Shown: one piece after another, positions 1-9,651 of the stretch
Numbering within the stretch: the first letter of the stretch is position 1
How the letters are laid out: every line of letters begins with the position of its first letter
Source: Candidatus Endobugula sertula
GTDB taxonomy: Bacteria > Pseudomonadota > Gammaproteobacteria > Pseudomonadales > Cellvibrionaceae
NCBI GenBank assembly: GCA_001723645.1
Contig: MDLC01000001.1
Span: forward strand, 1-64,000
DNA: 64,000 nt
Reading direction: 5' to 3'
Position numbers and translations under genes: made by a program
The notes under the pieces: generated by a model
Databases searched by the model: none
Seen by the model: only the letters and a program-made list of their open reading frames with translations
Told to the model about the DNA's origin: nothing

Positions 1-79
1 AGAACATTCTGAATGCTTAGGAAGAAAAAGCGATCATGTTTAATCGTTGGCGGTGATCATCTTCAGTGGAATACGCACA

Positions 80-409
80 TTATAAACCCGCTGTTTTACA
101 CTGCCATCCTCGGTCTTTCAGGCGTATGGCAATAGCCTCTGCTTTTTTCTCACAAGTGCTAGCATTGCGTTGATCACTCCATAGTGTTTGTGGTGCTTGT
201 TGGTTTTTTTGATAGGTTACATCACAGACAGTGACATAAAGAGGGTGTGGGTGATGAATAATATTCACTTCTCGTTGTTTTTGTTGCAGCGTACAATGAT
301 ATCCGGCGTAACCCATATCAAAGGAAGAGACATTGGATAGTAGTGCTTCTGAATTAGGGCCAACGAATACGACTCCAGCCAGAGTCAATATTGCCCAGTA
401 ATGCTTCAT
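80..409 (-). CDS. Small secreted hypothetical protein
   Basis: 109-residue protein with a likely Sec signal peptide: basic start (MKHYW) followed by a hydrophobic stretch to about residue 22. The mature part is polar and has four Cys (about residues 39, 62, 86, 104), which could form two disulfides in the periplasm. A purine-rich ribosome site (AGAAGAG) lies a few bases upstream of the ATG at 409. I do not recognise the family. It is separated from xseA by about 180 bases with no visible gene. No function is assigned. Confidence 0.55.
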   Translation of the reverse strand: MKHYWAILTLAGVVFVGPNSEALLSNVSSFDMGYAGYHCTLQQKQREVNIIHHPHPLYVTVCDVTYQKNQQAPQTLWSDQRNASTCEKKAEAIAIRLKDRGWQCKTAGL

Positions 410-592
410 AATCTCTTCTCATTTTTATCTAATGTGTATTTACTCTGAATGGAATATAGCAGTCACTGGGAGACTCATATGGAAGATTTTGTTATGGATA
501 AAATTAAAAAAGAATGTGCTAAGGATAAGCTAGGGTTTATAGGGCATGTGGGTAGGGTGAAAAACGGTCAACTTTTACATAATATTAAATAA

Positions 593-1930
593 TTATTTAG
601 TGCGTTTTTTTATAACGCTGACAATCGACCCGTGAGCTAATTGTGTTGTCACTTCTTCTCCCTCTGCCACCTGATCACTATCCCTCACTATCATTCCATT
701 AGTTTGGTTGACAATGGCGTAACCTCTGGATAGAACATTGAGGGGATTTATTGCATTGAGTACGTCTACCTTGTTCATAAGTAAAAATTTTTTGCTATTA
801 ATTATGGTGTCTATAGCTTGATGCAATTGCTTATATGTTTTCTGAAGTTGAAAAAATTGTTCCCGTATTCGCTTGCTGGGATGTTGTTGAGATAACCGAT
901 GCTGGTATTGCTTGATTTGCTCCTGGCATAAAGAAATTTTTTGCGCCATGCTAAAAATTAAAGATTTTTTAAGGAAATCGAGCTGTTTTTTCTGTGCATG
1001 AATTTTTTCACCCGGGTGTCTTAGGCGTTTTTTAAGAGACAAGCATTGTTTCTGTTGTTGGTTCACCTTCCTACCAAAACATTGTTGTAATTGGTCATGA
1101 TAATAATCAAGTAGCAGAAGCCACTCACTGATGTCGGGAGTAATGATTTCTGCACTGACAGAAGGGGTTGGTGCTCGTTGATCAGCGACAAAATCAGCAA
1201 TAGTAAAATCTACCTCATGACCAACGGCACTGACAATAGGAATGGGGCAGGCAGCAATGGTTCGTGCCAGTTGTTCATTATTAAAAGCCCAAAGGTCTTC
1301 TATAGAACCTCCCCCACGGCCAATAATCAGTACATCAAACTGGTTAAACTGTTGGGCTTTTTGCAATGCCTTAATCATTTCTGATGCAGCATTTTCTCCT
1401 TGCACACTAACAGGGATGAGTGTAACCGGGGCAATAGGGTAGCGGCGTTTTAATACACTTAATATATCATGAATAGCGGCCCCTGTAGTGGACGTAATAA
1501 TACCAATATGTTGTGGGAATTGGGGTAATATTTGTTTGTTCTTTTCTGCAAATAAACCCTCTGATTCTAATTGATTCTTGAGCTGTTCATATTGCTGTTG
1601 TAACAAACCGGTGCCAGCGGCTTCCATATGTTCAGCGATCAGCTGGTATTCTCCTCGGCTTTCATACAAGCTGACTCGTGCTCGAAGGAGTACTTGTTGT
1701 CCAGATTTTGGGTCCCAGCGTAATCGTTGGTTAGTCTGATGAAACATTGCACAACGTACCTGTGCTTTTTCATCCTTTAACGAAAAATACCAGTGCCCAG
1801 ACGCAGGTTTTGCAAGATTGGAAATTTCACCAGAAATCCAAATCAGAGGTAAATGAGTTGCTAATAATTGTTTGGTACGACGATTAAGTTGACTAACGGT
1901 CAAGATAACTTTATCAAGAGAAGTATTCAT
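593..1930 (-). CDS. xseA: Exodeoxyribonuclease VII large subunit
   Basis: 445 residues, the usual family length. XseA with several XseB subunits degrades single-stranded DNA in both directions and acts in mismatch repair and DNA damage processing in the cytoplasm. The N-terminal OB-fold is visible (WISGEISNL, then GHWYFSLKDE, about residues 31-54). The catalytic core follows with GIITSTTGAAIHD, IIGRGGGSIEDLWAFN and SAVGHEVDFTIADFVAD-type motifs, then a long Gln/Lys-rich coiled coil (about residues 270-390) and the C-terminal LSRGYAIV segment. xseB is not next to it. Start is the ATG at 1930. Confidence 0.97.
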   Translation of the reverse strand: MNTSLDKVILTVSQLNRRTKQLLATHLPLIWISGEISNLAKPASGHWYFSLKDEKAQVRCAMFHQTNQRLRWDPKSGQQVLLRARVSLYESRGEYQLIAEHMEAAGTGLLQQQYEQLKNQLESEGLFAEKNKQILPQFPQHIGIITSTTGAAIHDILSVLKRRYPIAPVTLIPVSVQGENAASEMIKALQKAQQFNQFDVLIIGRGGGSIEDLWAFNNEQLARTIAACPIPIVSAVGHEVDFTIADFVADQRAPTPSVSAEIITPDISEWLLLLDYYHDQLQQCFGRKVNQQQKQCLSLKKRLRHPGEKIHAQKKQLDFLKKSLIFSMAQKISLCQEQIKQYQHRLSQQHPSKRIREQFFQLQKTYKQLHQAIDTIINSKKFLLMNKVDVLNAINPLNVLSRGYAIVNQTNGMIVRDSDQVAEGEEVTTQLAHGSIVSVIKKRTK

Positions 1931-2460
1931 CGGGTTATTGTAACATGGTTATTGCATGAGATATTGATAGCCAGATGGAACGAGTCATCTCTTGTTCGGC
2001 TTCTGCGAAGCTAGAATAACAGGCCCTAAGTCTCGTAATCATCGGGCAGTATTATTATTGATCGATAGGTGAATGCAAAGGTCATTTAACCATTGGGTTA
2101 ATAGGAGAGAATCTTGCTAATCTGACTGATTTCCCAATGGCGCCATTTATACATCAGTACCAGTAATTATAATCATAGAATCAAATATTATTTTTCAGAC
2201 GAACCGTGCTTAGGTATATTCGTTCACAGTCGTTATACAGGGCTTCTACTGGCAAGATTAGATCAAATTCAAAACCGCTGTGAATACATGCTTGTGTACT
2301 CTCCATTGCTTTTCAGCTAAGGAGAGTGTGCGGAAAACACAGGCGCAGTTTTCGTGTAAGCCCCTGTCTTCGAAGGTTTGAAATGGCAGGGGATACTTTT
2401 CCTTAATCTTTCCAGTAAGTCATTTTCCCATCCATTTGCAATGATGAATAATAAACTTCT
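1931..2460. other. 530-base gap with two hairpins before the TauE/SafE gene
   Basis: No convincing gene on either strand. Two inverted repeats lie in the last 170 bases before the permease: a 7-bp stem ACTCTCC...GGAGAGT (about 2299-2328) and a stem CCCCTG...CAGGGG (about 2362-2393) followed by ATACTTTTCC. They could be part of a 5' leader of the downstream gene or the remains of a terminator. No known riboswitch core motif was recognised. Confidence 0.35.
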
Positions 2461-3246
2461 ATGGAATCTAGCTATTTACTCTATATTTTTTTCGGTGCAG
2501 TGGTAGGTTTTGCCGTTGGTGTGACTGGAGTAGGGGGGGGGTCCTTAATGACGCCGCTATTATTATTAATTGGTTTCCCACCACATATTGCTATTGGGAC
2601 TGATTTACTCTATGCCTCCATTACCAAGTTTGGGGGGGCTTTGTCTCACCATTATCAAAAAAATATTGATTGGGCGTTGGTTAGACGCATGGCGATAGGA
2701 AGTGTGCCTGCGGCAATTTTTACTGCGTTAATTTTAAAATTCTTTTTCCAGAATTCAGAGGATTACAAGCATATTTTAACCTTTGTTCTAGGCATTATGC
2801 TGGTGTTGACATCCGCAACGATTTTTTTTCGCCAACGATTACAAAAGAAACGAGCGTCTGATAGTAGTCGCTTCACTATAGCCCATGCACACGTAGGGAG
2901 AGTAACGACAGGTATGGGGGTGGTAATAGGGGTTCTGGTAACGTTGTCTTCAGTTGGTGCTGGTGCCATTGGTGCGTCCGTGTTAATGACTCTTTATCCT
3001 TACTTATCCAGCTATCGTATTGTAGGCATTGATATTGCCCATGCCGTTCCGTTAACGTTAATTGCGGGTATGGGGCATTTATGGTTGGGTAATGTGGATA
3101 TGGGTTTACTTGTTGGTTTATTGGTGGGCTCTTTACCGGCTATTTATTTGGGGACTCATATTGGTCGTCAGTTGCCCCACCGGATATTACAACGTTTATT
3201 GGCATCCATCTTGATGGGATTGGGTTTGAAGTTTGTGTTTTTTTAG
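2461..3246 (+). CDS. TauE/SafE (TSUP) family membrane permease
   Basis: 261 residues, mostly hydrophobic, with about eight predicted membrane helices. The N-terminal half has the family signature FAVGVTGVGGGSLMTPLLL with GFPPHIAIGTD following (residues ~17-50); the second half repeats a related glycine-rich helix (LSSVGAGAIGASVL) and ends with LGTHIGRQLPHRILQRLLA. TSUP proteins export small anions such as sulfite, sulfoacetate or related organosulfur compounds across the inner membrane; the substrate here cannot be read from sequence. It stands alone, preceded by a 530-base leader region with hairpins. No good Shine-Dalgarno precedes the ATG. Confidence 0.85.
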   Translation: MESSYLLYIFFGAVVGFAVGVTGVGGGSLMTPLLLLIGFPPHIAIGTDLLYASITKFGGALSHHYQKNIDWALVRRMAIGSVPAAIFTALILKFFFQNSEDYKHILTFVLGIMLVLTSATIFFRQRLQKKRASDSSRFTIAHAHVGRVTTGMGVVIGVLVTLSSVGAGAIGASVLMTLYPYLSSYRIVGIDIAHAVPLTLIAGMGHLWLGNVDMGLLVGLLVGSLPAIYLGTHIGRQLPHRILQRLLASILMGLGLKFVFF

Positions 3247-3316
3247 TGTGAATAGGTCACTCAATAGTAGAGCATGGCACTAGAGCATTCATTTATAATA
3301 AGTCTATTTAATTTTC

Positions 3317-3436
3317 CTACTGATGTAAGTACACGGCGACGTCACTTTCTTTCAGTGAGTAAATCAAAATTACGTCCGCTTGCGCCTCTTCAATAGAGGT
3401 ATACAGTTTTTTACGAAAGACCGCATCAGTTAAAAC
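3317..3436 (-). pseudogene. Transposase C-terminal remnant (IS481/integrase-core-like)
   Basis: Read on the minus strand, this gap contains about 39 in-frame codons with no start codon, ending at a TAG at 3317-3319. The peptide includes FRKKLYTSIEEAQADV, which resembles the segment near the C-terminal end of IS481-type integrase-core transposases (FRKKxYxSIExLQxDLDEW). An in-frame stop lies directly upstream and the expected downstream block is missing. I read it as a decayed insertion-sequence fragment. Recognition is from memory of the motif only. Confidence 0.4.
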
Positions 3437-3492
3437 CTATAAATTATGCACTCTATGCCATGGCACTCTTCCCCTGGCAGAGGCGCTAGACT

Positions 3493-3735
3493 TTAATGGA
3501 GCATATGTTTTGGTTGACTCTTAGCTAGCGTAAGAGAATCTTTGGTTTTTGGGGTCTCAGTCGTTGTTGACTGAACGATGTCTAGGGTGTTTTCCAACAT
3601 TACGAACCGCTGTTTGACACGTATTAGAGCTTCTCCCATGACTTCCGTTAATTGTTCCAGTTGATCGATGGCAATCAATAAGTCTTCATGTTTAGTTTGC
3701 CATTCATGACTGTGGCTTAGTCTTTTTTGTGTCAT
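3493..3735 (-). CDS. Small hypothetical protein downstream of nrdB
   Basis: 80 residues when started at the ATG at 3735, which is preceded by a near-perfect ribosome site (GGAGG, four bases upstream); a longer upstream reading to 3792 lacks this. The middle (about residues 12-45) is a predicted amphipathic helix with the heptad-like pattern LLIAIDQLEQLTEVMGEAL; the tail is Thr/Lys-rich. It lies 83 bases downstream of nrdB on the same strand and may be co-transcribed. Family not recognised; no function assigned. Confidence 0.6.
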   Translation of the reverse strand: MTQKRLSHSHEWQTKHEDLLIAIDQLEQLTEVMGEALIRVKQRFVMLENTLDIVQSTTTETPKTKDSLTLAKSQPKHMLH

Positions 3736-3818
3736 GGTGCCTCCACTGTAGTTTCGTCGTATAGGTGTTTGCTCTTGTATATACAAGAGCAAACTGCAAG
3801 GCAGTTAGTTGGGTATGA

Positions 3819-5156
3819 CTAATCCCAACTTAATGCGCCTCCTGTTTGATACTCAATAACGCGTGTTTCAAAAAAGTTCTTTTCTTTACGTAAGTCCATA
3901 ATTTCACTCATCCACGGGAATGGGTTTTTTACATTAGGATATTGCTCTGATAAGCCCAATTGTGCCAGACGGCGGTTGGCAATAAACTGTAAATATTCTT
4001 CCATGATTGAGGCGTTCATGCCCAAAACTCCGCGTGGCATGGTGTCTTGAGCATAGGCTATCTCCAACTCGGTGCCTTCCAGAATCATTTGTCTGACTTC
4101 TTCCTGAAAGGTGTTGGACCATAGCTGAGGATTTTCCAGTTTGATCTGGTTAATCACATCAATACCAAAATTTAAGTGCATAGATTCATCACGTAAAATA
4201 TATTGAAATTGTTCAGCGACGCCAGTCATTTTATTGCGGCGGCCCATGGAGAGAATTTGTGTAAAGCCGCAATAGAAGAAAATGCCTTCAGTGACAGTAT
4301 AGAAACCGACAAGGTTGCGCAATAGCTCCTGATCGCTTTCAATCGTACCCGTAGTAAATGTAGGGTCACTAATGCCTTGTGTATGAGCTATACTCCATGC
4401 TGCTTTATTGGCTACAGAAGGTACTTCACGATACATATTAAAGATTTCGCCCTCATCCATTGCCAGGGATTCAATACAGTATTGATAAGCATGGGTATGG
4501 ATAGCTTCTTCAAAAGCCTGACGTAATAGGTACTGTCGACATTCCGGATTGGTAATTAAGCGGTAAACGGCCAGTACCAAATTATTGGCAACCAATGAAT
4601 CGGCAGTTGAGAAGTAACCTAAAGAACGCATCACAATACGCCGTTCATCCTCGCTGAGTCCTTCTGGATTTTTCCACAAGGCGATGTCAGCTGTCATATT
4701 CACTTCCTGGGGCATCCAGTGGTTGGCACAGCCATCAAGATATTTTTGCCACGCCCAATCGTACTTAAAAGGCACCAGTTGGTTAAGATCGGCCCGGCAG
4801 TTGATCATAGCCTTTTCATCAACGTTGACACGCGCTGCGCCAATTTCCAGTTCTTTTATACTGGGTGTTGGATCTATATTATTAACAGCCTGTCGCGCAC
4901 GTTTGATGGGGTCTGCCGTAGTGGGGGTTGCTTCTGATGCGGTTTCTCTCATGGTTGCTTTGGGAACCGCTGTTGTTTGATATGCTATGGTTTCGGGTGT
5001 GATCATTTTAGATGTTTGAACCGGAGTTATGGACGCTGATTCAATGATAGTGTGTTTAGCCAGTTGTGCTTCTGTTGTAAAAGTGGTTTGCGTGGTTTCT
5101 GCAGGATCAGGTGTTACTACAATATCTTCGCTACTATATTCATCCCAACTTAACAT
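3819..5156 (-). CDS. nrdB: Ribonucleoside-diphosphate reductase, beta subunit (class Ia)
   Basis: 445 residues. NrdB carries the di-iron centre and tyrosyl radical that start catalysis in NrdA, making deoxynucleotides in the cytoplasm. The ligand/radical block is visible as [10 protein letters not shown]217 and H220 as iron ligands and Y224 as the radical tyrosine. The second ligand pair lies in the ~300-330 region ([13 protein letters not shown]). The C-terminal tail ends GGALSWD, the part of R2 that docks on NrdA. The first ~100 residues are a Thr-rich low-complexity extension that itself begins MLSWDEY. AAGG upstream supports the start at 5156. It follows nrdA on the same strand after a 157-base gap. 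Confidence 0.96.
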   Translation of the reverse strand: MLSWDEYSSEDIVVTPDPAETTQTTFTTEAQLAKHTIIESASITPVQTSKMITPETIAYQTTAVPKATMRETASEATPTTADPIKRARQAVNNIDPTPSIKELEIGAARVNVDEKAMINCRADLNQLVPFKYDWAWQKYLDGCANHWMPQEVNMTADIALWKNPEGLSEDERRIVMRSLGYFSTADSLVANNLVLAVYRLITNPECRQYLLRQAFEEAIHTHAYQYCIESLAMDEGEIFNMYREVPSVANKAAWSIAHTQGISDPTFTTGTIESDQELLRNLVGFYTVTEGIFFYCGFTQILSMGRRNKMTGVAEQFQYILRDESMHLNFGIDVINQIKLENPQLWSNTFQEEVRQMILEGTELEIAYAQDTMPRGVLGMNASIMEEYLQFIANRRLAQLGLSEQYPNVKNPFPWMSEIMDLRKEKNFFETRVIEYQTGGALSWD

Positions 5157-5313
5157 AATGATCTGCCTTTTCGGTAATGTGTTGTAATTAGTTTCATTTT
5201 TATATGTTTAAACTTGAAACAGGGCCTTTGATAGTAATAGTGTTAATGTTATTACTGCCAAAGGCAGTGTTCTCCTTTGAGAGCCTGTACTATTTGTTTC
5301 AGGTCGGCTTGCC

Positions 5314-8199
5314 TTATTGGCAGGCTTCACAGTCCGGATCACTCAATGAGCAAGCCTTGGGTACTTCTGCTGCGGTAGTAACAACGGGTGTAGTTTCTGC
5401 TGATACAGCATTTAATGAACCTGTATTAATGGTGGATTTTTCAGTGGTCGTTGCTGATAGCGCACGTAGATAATAAGTCGTTTTAAGACCGCGATACCAA
5501 GCCATACGATAAGTCACGTCCAGTTTTTTACCATTAGCGCCAGCGATATAGAGATTGAGGCTTTGTGCTTGATCAATCCATTTTTGGCGGCGGCTGGCGG
5601 CATCGACAATCCAGCGAGGTTCGACCTCAAAAGCATTCGCATAGAGTGCTTTTAAATCTTCAGGAATACGTTTAACTTTTTGTACCGAACCTTCGTAATA
5701 CTTGAGGTCATTAACCATGACACTGTCCCATAGACCACGATCCTTAAGATCGTGAACCAGATAGGGATTAACAACGGTAAACTCACCCGATAGGTTGGAT
5801 TTAACGTAAAGGTTTTGGTAAGTTGGTTCAATAGATTGAGAAACACCTGTGATATTAGCAATGGTTGCTGTCGGCGCAATGGCCATCACATTGGAGTTAC
5901 GCATACCTTGTGTTTGTACTTTGTTGCGCAGACTTGCCCAGTCCATAGTTTGAGTCCGATCTACTTCGATATATTTTTCTCCTCGATCCTCAATCAATTT
6001 ATTGATTGAGTCCACAGGCATAATACCCTGGCTCCACAAAGAGCCATCAAAAGTAGAGTATTTACCACGCTCTGCTGCCAAGTCACTGGATGCGCTAATA
6101 GCAAAATAGCTGATGGCTTCCATGGAGCTGTCAGCAAATTCTATGGCAGCTTCTGATGAATAGGGAATACGTTGCTTATATAAGGCATCTTGGAATCCCA
6201 TTAAGCCAAGGCCGATAGGTCGATGACGCATATTAGATGTACGAGCAGCTTCTACAGAATAGTAGTTAATATCAATCACATTATCTAACATACGTATAGC
6301 GATTTTTATTGTGGCTTCTAGTTTGGCCGTGTTGAGTTTTCCATCTTCTATATGTTGTGCCAGATTCACGGAACCTAGGTTACAGACAGCAATTTCATCA
6401 TTTGCTGAAGTATTTAAGGTAATTTCAGTACAAAGATTGGATGAATGGACAACACCAACATGCTGTTGAGGGCTGCGAAGGTTGCAGCTATCCTTAAAGG
6501 TGATCCACGGGTGACCTGTTTCAAACAGCATCCCCAGCATTTTTCGCCACAGGTTTTCTGCTTTAACGCGTTTAAAGTGTTTGATTTTGCCACTGTCAGC
6601 CATGTGTTCATAGGTTTCATAACGCTCTTCAAAAGCCTTGCCATAGAGATCATGGAGGTCTGGTGTTTCACTGGGAGTAAACAGTGTCCAGTCTTGTTTG
6701 TTGAAGACACGTTTCATAAATAAATCGGGCACCCAGTTGGCAGTATTCATATCATGAGTGCGGCGGCGGTCATCTCCCGTATTTTTACGTAGCTCAAGAA
6801 ACTCTTCGATATCCATATGCCAGGTTTCAAGATAGGCACACATGGCCCCTTTACGTTTGCCGCCCTGATTAACCGCAACAGCGGTATCATTGGCGACTTT
6901 CAGAAAGGGAACGATACCTTGTGATTTACCGTTAGTGCCCTTGATGTAAGAGCCTAGAGCTCGTACAGGAGTCCAGTCATTACCCAGCCCACCAGCCCAT
7001 TTCGATAGCATGGCATTGTCTTGCATTGCACCATAAATGCCGTGTAGATCGTCGGGCACTGTTGTTAAGTAACAGGAAGAGAGTTGTGGGCGTAAGGTAC
7101 CCGCATTAAATAACGTGGGTGTAGAACACATATAGTCAAAAGAAGACAATAGGCGATAGAATTCAATTGCTCGCTGGTTAGGTTTATTTTCTTCTACCGC
7201 TAAACCCATAGCAACGCGCATAAAGAAGATTTGTGGCAGCTCAATACGAATGTCATTATTATGAATAAAGTAACGGTCATACAGTGTTTGTAGCCCTAGA
7301 TAACTAAGTTGATTATCGCGTTCGTGGTCTATTGCTTTCCCTAACTGTTGAAGATCGAAGCTGAGTAAGTCTGATGATAATAGCTCCAGTTCAACCCCTT
7401 TTTGGATGTAAACGGGGAGTGCCTGAGCATAGTAGTGAGCCATTTCATGGTGTGTTGCTTGTTCTGCGATTCCCAAAAAACTCAAAGATTCTGCCCGTAA
7501 TTTATCTAATAATAAGCGAGCGGTTGCGTAGCCATAATTAGGCTCTTTTTCAACTAGTGTGCGTGCAGTAATCACTAATGAAGTATTAATATCTGCCAGA
7601 GCAACACCATCATATAAGTTGCGCATAGCTTCATCGAGAATATCATCAGCACTAACACCTTTCAGGCCTTCGCAGGCTTCGGTCACAATAGTGTGGATGC
7701 GAGCCATATCCAGAGGAGTGGTTTCACCATTGGTCAGAGTGACGTTGATAGTGGGGTATTTGGTCAGATTTGCTTTTGAAACTGTCGGTATATTTGATGC
7801 TCGAATTTTTGCCCGCTCTGCACGATATAATACGTAGTTACGGGCGACTTTATGTTCGCCATTACGCATTAATGTCAATTCGACCTGATCTTGGATATCT
7901 TCAATGTGTACGGTGCCTCCTGATGGCATACGGCGGTTGAAGGTATCAGAAATTTGTTGAGTGAATGTTTGTACCGTTTCATGAACACGGCTGGACGCAG
8001 CTGCAGTACCACCTTCAACAGCTAGAAATGCTTTAGTGACGGCAATGGCGATTTTGCTGTCGTCGTAAGGGACTACTGTGCCGTTACGCTTAATAACACG
8101 CAGCTTTCCTGGTGCAGTTGAGGTGATGGTGGATATGCTCGGTGATGGTGTTGTTGCTAAGGGCTCTGTTACTTGTGCTGGATCAGCCTCAATGTGCAT
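5314..8199 (-). CDS. nrdA: Ribonucleoside-diphosphate reductase, alpha subunit (two ATP cones)
   Basis: 961 residues from the ATG at 8199, which has GGAG upstream; a 7-codon longer reading to 8220 lacks this. NrdA reduces ribonucleoside diphosphates to deoxy forms. Order: Thr/Ser-rich lead (1-30), first ATP cone (KLRVIKRNGTVVPYDD), second cone-like repeat (about 125-215), then the ten-stranded barrel with PQLSSCYLTT (active-site Cys), SNLCTEI (radical-transfer Cys and Glu) and AVCNLGSVNL (partner Cys). The C-terminal CSLSDPDCEACQ tail supplies the redox-relay cysteines. Two cones match the Pseudomonas-type enzyme and point to allosteric control by ATP/dATP. Confidence 0.97.
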   Translation of the reverse strand: MHIEADPAQVTEPLATTPSPSISTITSTAPGKLRVIKRNGTVVPYDDSKIAIAVTKAFLAVEGGTAAASSRVHETVQTFTQQISDTFNRRMPSGGTVHIEDIQDQVELTLMRNGEHKVARNYVLYRAERAKIRASNIPTVSKANLTKYPTINVTLTNGETTPLDMARIHTIVTEACEGLKGVSADDILDEAMRNLYDGVALADINTSLVITARTLVEKEPNYGYATARLLLDKLRAESLSFLGIAEQATHHEMAHYYAQALPVYIQKGVELELLSSDLLSFDLQQLGKAIDHERDNQLSYLGLQTLYDRYFIHNNDIRIELPQIFFMRVAMGLAVEENKPNQRAIEFYRLLSSFDYMCSTPTLFNAGTLRPQLSSCYLTTVPDDLHGIYGAMQDNAMLSKWAGGLGNDWTPVRALGSYIKGTNGKSQGIVPFLKVANDTAVAVNQGGKRKGAMCAYLETWHMDIEEFLELRKNTGDDRRRTHDMNTANWVPDLFMKRVFNKQDWTLFTPSETPDLHDLYGKAFEERYETYEHMADSGKIKHFKRVKAENLWRKMLGMLFETGHPWITFKDSCNLRSPQQHVGVVHSSNLCTEITLNTSANDEIAVCNLGSVNLAQHIEDGKLNTAKLEATIKIAIRMLDNVIDINYYSVEAARTSNMRHRPIGLGLMGFQDALYKQRIPYSSEAAIEFADSSMEAISYFAISASSDLAAERGKYSTFDGSLWSQGIMPVDSINKLIEDRGEKYIEVDRTQTMDWASLRNKVQTQGMRNSNVMAIAPTATIANITGVSQSIEPTYQNLYVKSNLSGEFTVVNPYLVHDLKDRGLWDSVMVNDLKYYEGSVQKVKRIPEDLKALYANAFEVEPRWIVDAASRRQKWIDQAQSLNLYIAGANGKKLDVTYRMAWYRGLKTTYYLRALSATTTEKSTINTGSLNAVSAETTPVVTTAAEVPKACSLSDPDCEACQ

Positions 8200-8220
8200 T
8201 TTTTTCTCCAATAAAAACAT

Positions 8221-8705
8221 CTGAGCGTGGCATACCTAAATCATGTCAATAACTGACTGTTTAATTAAGTTATTTTAATAGTCTATGTTACTAGCGGTGA
8301 ATGGATTGTTAGATACTAGTTCTATTCTATTCTTTGATCTTGTGCAGCACACGGTGAAACTGGCAACGCCAATATTATAGTATTTGTCAAATTAAAAACC
8401 CCACATCTTGGGCTTCTTTGTCAGACTGCACACAAGATAATGCGCTTTGGAGAAAAAAGCAAGGTGGTGATTTTGCAGCTTTCTTGTGGATAAGGTGTGG
8501 GAAATAAGGGGCGTTAGTAGTTACTAACTTAATGGAATGCGTCATTAGCGGCCTCTTGATGCAACGTTTTAAATAATCGTATTTTTTTATATTATTTCTT
8601 CCTATGAAAGCCATTTTTTTAGTCGATTTTGTGATGAGATCTATGTCGCAAAATGAATGTTTTCAATATCAATATGACAGTTAATTAAATAGGCTAGTTT
8701 GGGGC
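8221..8705. other. nrdA upstream region
   Basis: 485 bases between nrdA and argF (both minus strand). Apart from the DnaA box, a 75-codon minus-strand reading (8387-8614) shows no family resemblance and no ribosome site, and I do not call it. No clear NrdR box pair was found. The nrdA promoter must lie here. Confidence 0.4.
8485..8493 (-). promoter_or_regulatory. Consensus DnaA box upstream of nrdA
   Basis: TGTGGATAA on the plus strand, i.e. TTATCCACA on the minus strand, matches the strict DnaA box. It lies 286 bases upstream of the nrdA start in the 500-base nrdA/argF gap. In Escherichia coli DnaA binding controls nrdAB transcription, so a regulatory role is plausible. It is a single perfect site and could be chance. 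Confidence 0.4.
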
Positions 8706-9614
8706 TTATAGTTTCCCTAATAGAAACTCCATCAATGCTTTTTGGGCGTGTAGGCGGTTTTCAGCCTCATCCCAAACTACAGAATAGGGGGAGTCCATAA
8801 TCGTATCGTTAATTTCCATACCGCGATAAGCGGGTAGGCAATGCATAAAAACAGCACCATCATTAGCCTGGGCCATTAATTCTTCAGTAACCTGGAAATG
8901 GTTAAAAGCGTTGAGGCGTTGCTGCTTTTCTTTTTCCTGCCCCATGGATGTCCAGGTATCGGTGACAACCCAGTCTGAATGGATAATGCCTTCAATGGGG
9001 GAAGTAAATTGATTAATACGATCTGAATTCTCGGCCAGTAGGGTTTCATCTGGTTCGTAGCCTTCAGGGCATACAATATTGAGTGTAAAGTCACATAAAC
9101 GCGCAGCCTTAATATAAGATTGGCACATATTATTGCCATCACCGATCCAAGTGACCGTTTTTCCCTGGGGATTACCACGATGCTCGGTATAAGTTTGAAT
9201 ATCTGCCAATAATTGGCACGGGTGATAGCTATCAGTGAGTGCATTAATAACAGGCACTTTAGAATATTCCGCAAAGGTTTCTACTATATCGTGTTTGTGG
9301 GTGCGCACCATCAAAATATCTACCATGCTCGAGATAACGCGGGCAGTATCTTCTATTGGCTCTCCACGTCCCAGTTGAGTATCGTTGGATGAGAGAAACA
9401 ATCCGTGACCACCTAACTGTGCGATGCCAGCTTCAAAGGAAACACGGGTACGGGTGGATGACTTTTCAAATATCATGCCTAGCACTTTACTAGCACAGCT
9501 TTTGTGTAATACACCTGCGGCACGTTCTGTTTTAAGTGTGATGGCTCGTTGAATGATTGTTGATAGCTCGGTTGGAGAAATGTCATTCAGTGTTAAAAAG
9601 TGGCGTATACCCAT
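8706..9614 (-). CDS. argF: Ornithine carbamoyltransferase
   Basis: 302 residues from the ATG at 9614 (start MGIRHFLTL, like other short gammaproteobacterial OTCases); an upstream TTG reading adds 15 poorly supported residues. Catalyses carbamoyl phosphate + ornithine to citrulline in arginine synthesis, cytoplasmic trimer. Carbamoyl-phosphate loop [13 protein letters not shown] (about 50-62), MVRTHKH and the HPCQ block ([15 protein letters not shown]), ornithine-binding WIGDGNNM, and the C-terminal [10 protein letters not shown] with the active-site Cys. It lies 37 bases downstream of argD on the same strand, a likely argD-argF operon. Confidence 0.97.
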   Translation of the reverse strand: MGIRHFLTLNDISPTELSTIIQRAITLKTERAAGVLHKSCASKVLGMIFEKSSTRTRVSFEAGIAQLGGHGLFLSSNDTQLGRGEPIEDTARVISSMVDILMVRTHKHDIVETFAEYSKVPVINALTDSYHPCQLLADIQTYTEHRGNPQGKTVTWIGDGNNMCQSYIKAARLCDFTLNIVCPEGYEPDETLLAENSDRINQFTSPIEGIIHSDWVVTDTWTSMGQEKEKQQRLNAFNHFQVTEELMAQANDGAVFMHCLPAYRGMEINDTIMDSPYSVVWDEAENRLHAQKALMEFLLGKL

Positions 9615-9651
9615 AGTACAATTCCATAAATCTTTAAGACGATAGATCGAA

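Noticed and set aside
2221-2460. Known riboswitch (TPP, SAM, cobalamin, FMN) before the permease
   Set aside because: None of the core conserved motifs could be found by eye; only simple stems are present.
5204-5473. 89-codon plus-strand open frame with a hydrophobic start between nrdB and nrdA
   Set aside because: More than half overlaps the nrdA 3' end on the other strand and the rest has no ribosome site. A 15-base hairpin (5254-5268) lies in the gap but has no T-run.
8387-8614. 75-codon minus-strand open frame upstream of nrdA
   Set aside because: No ribosome site, no recognisable family, overlaps the likely nrdA control region and the DnaA box. Treated as chance.
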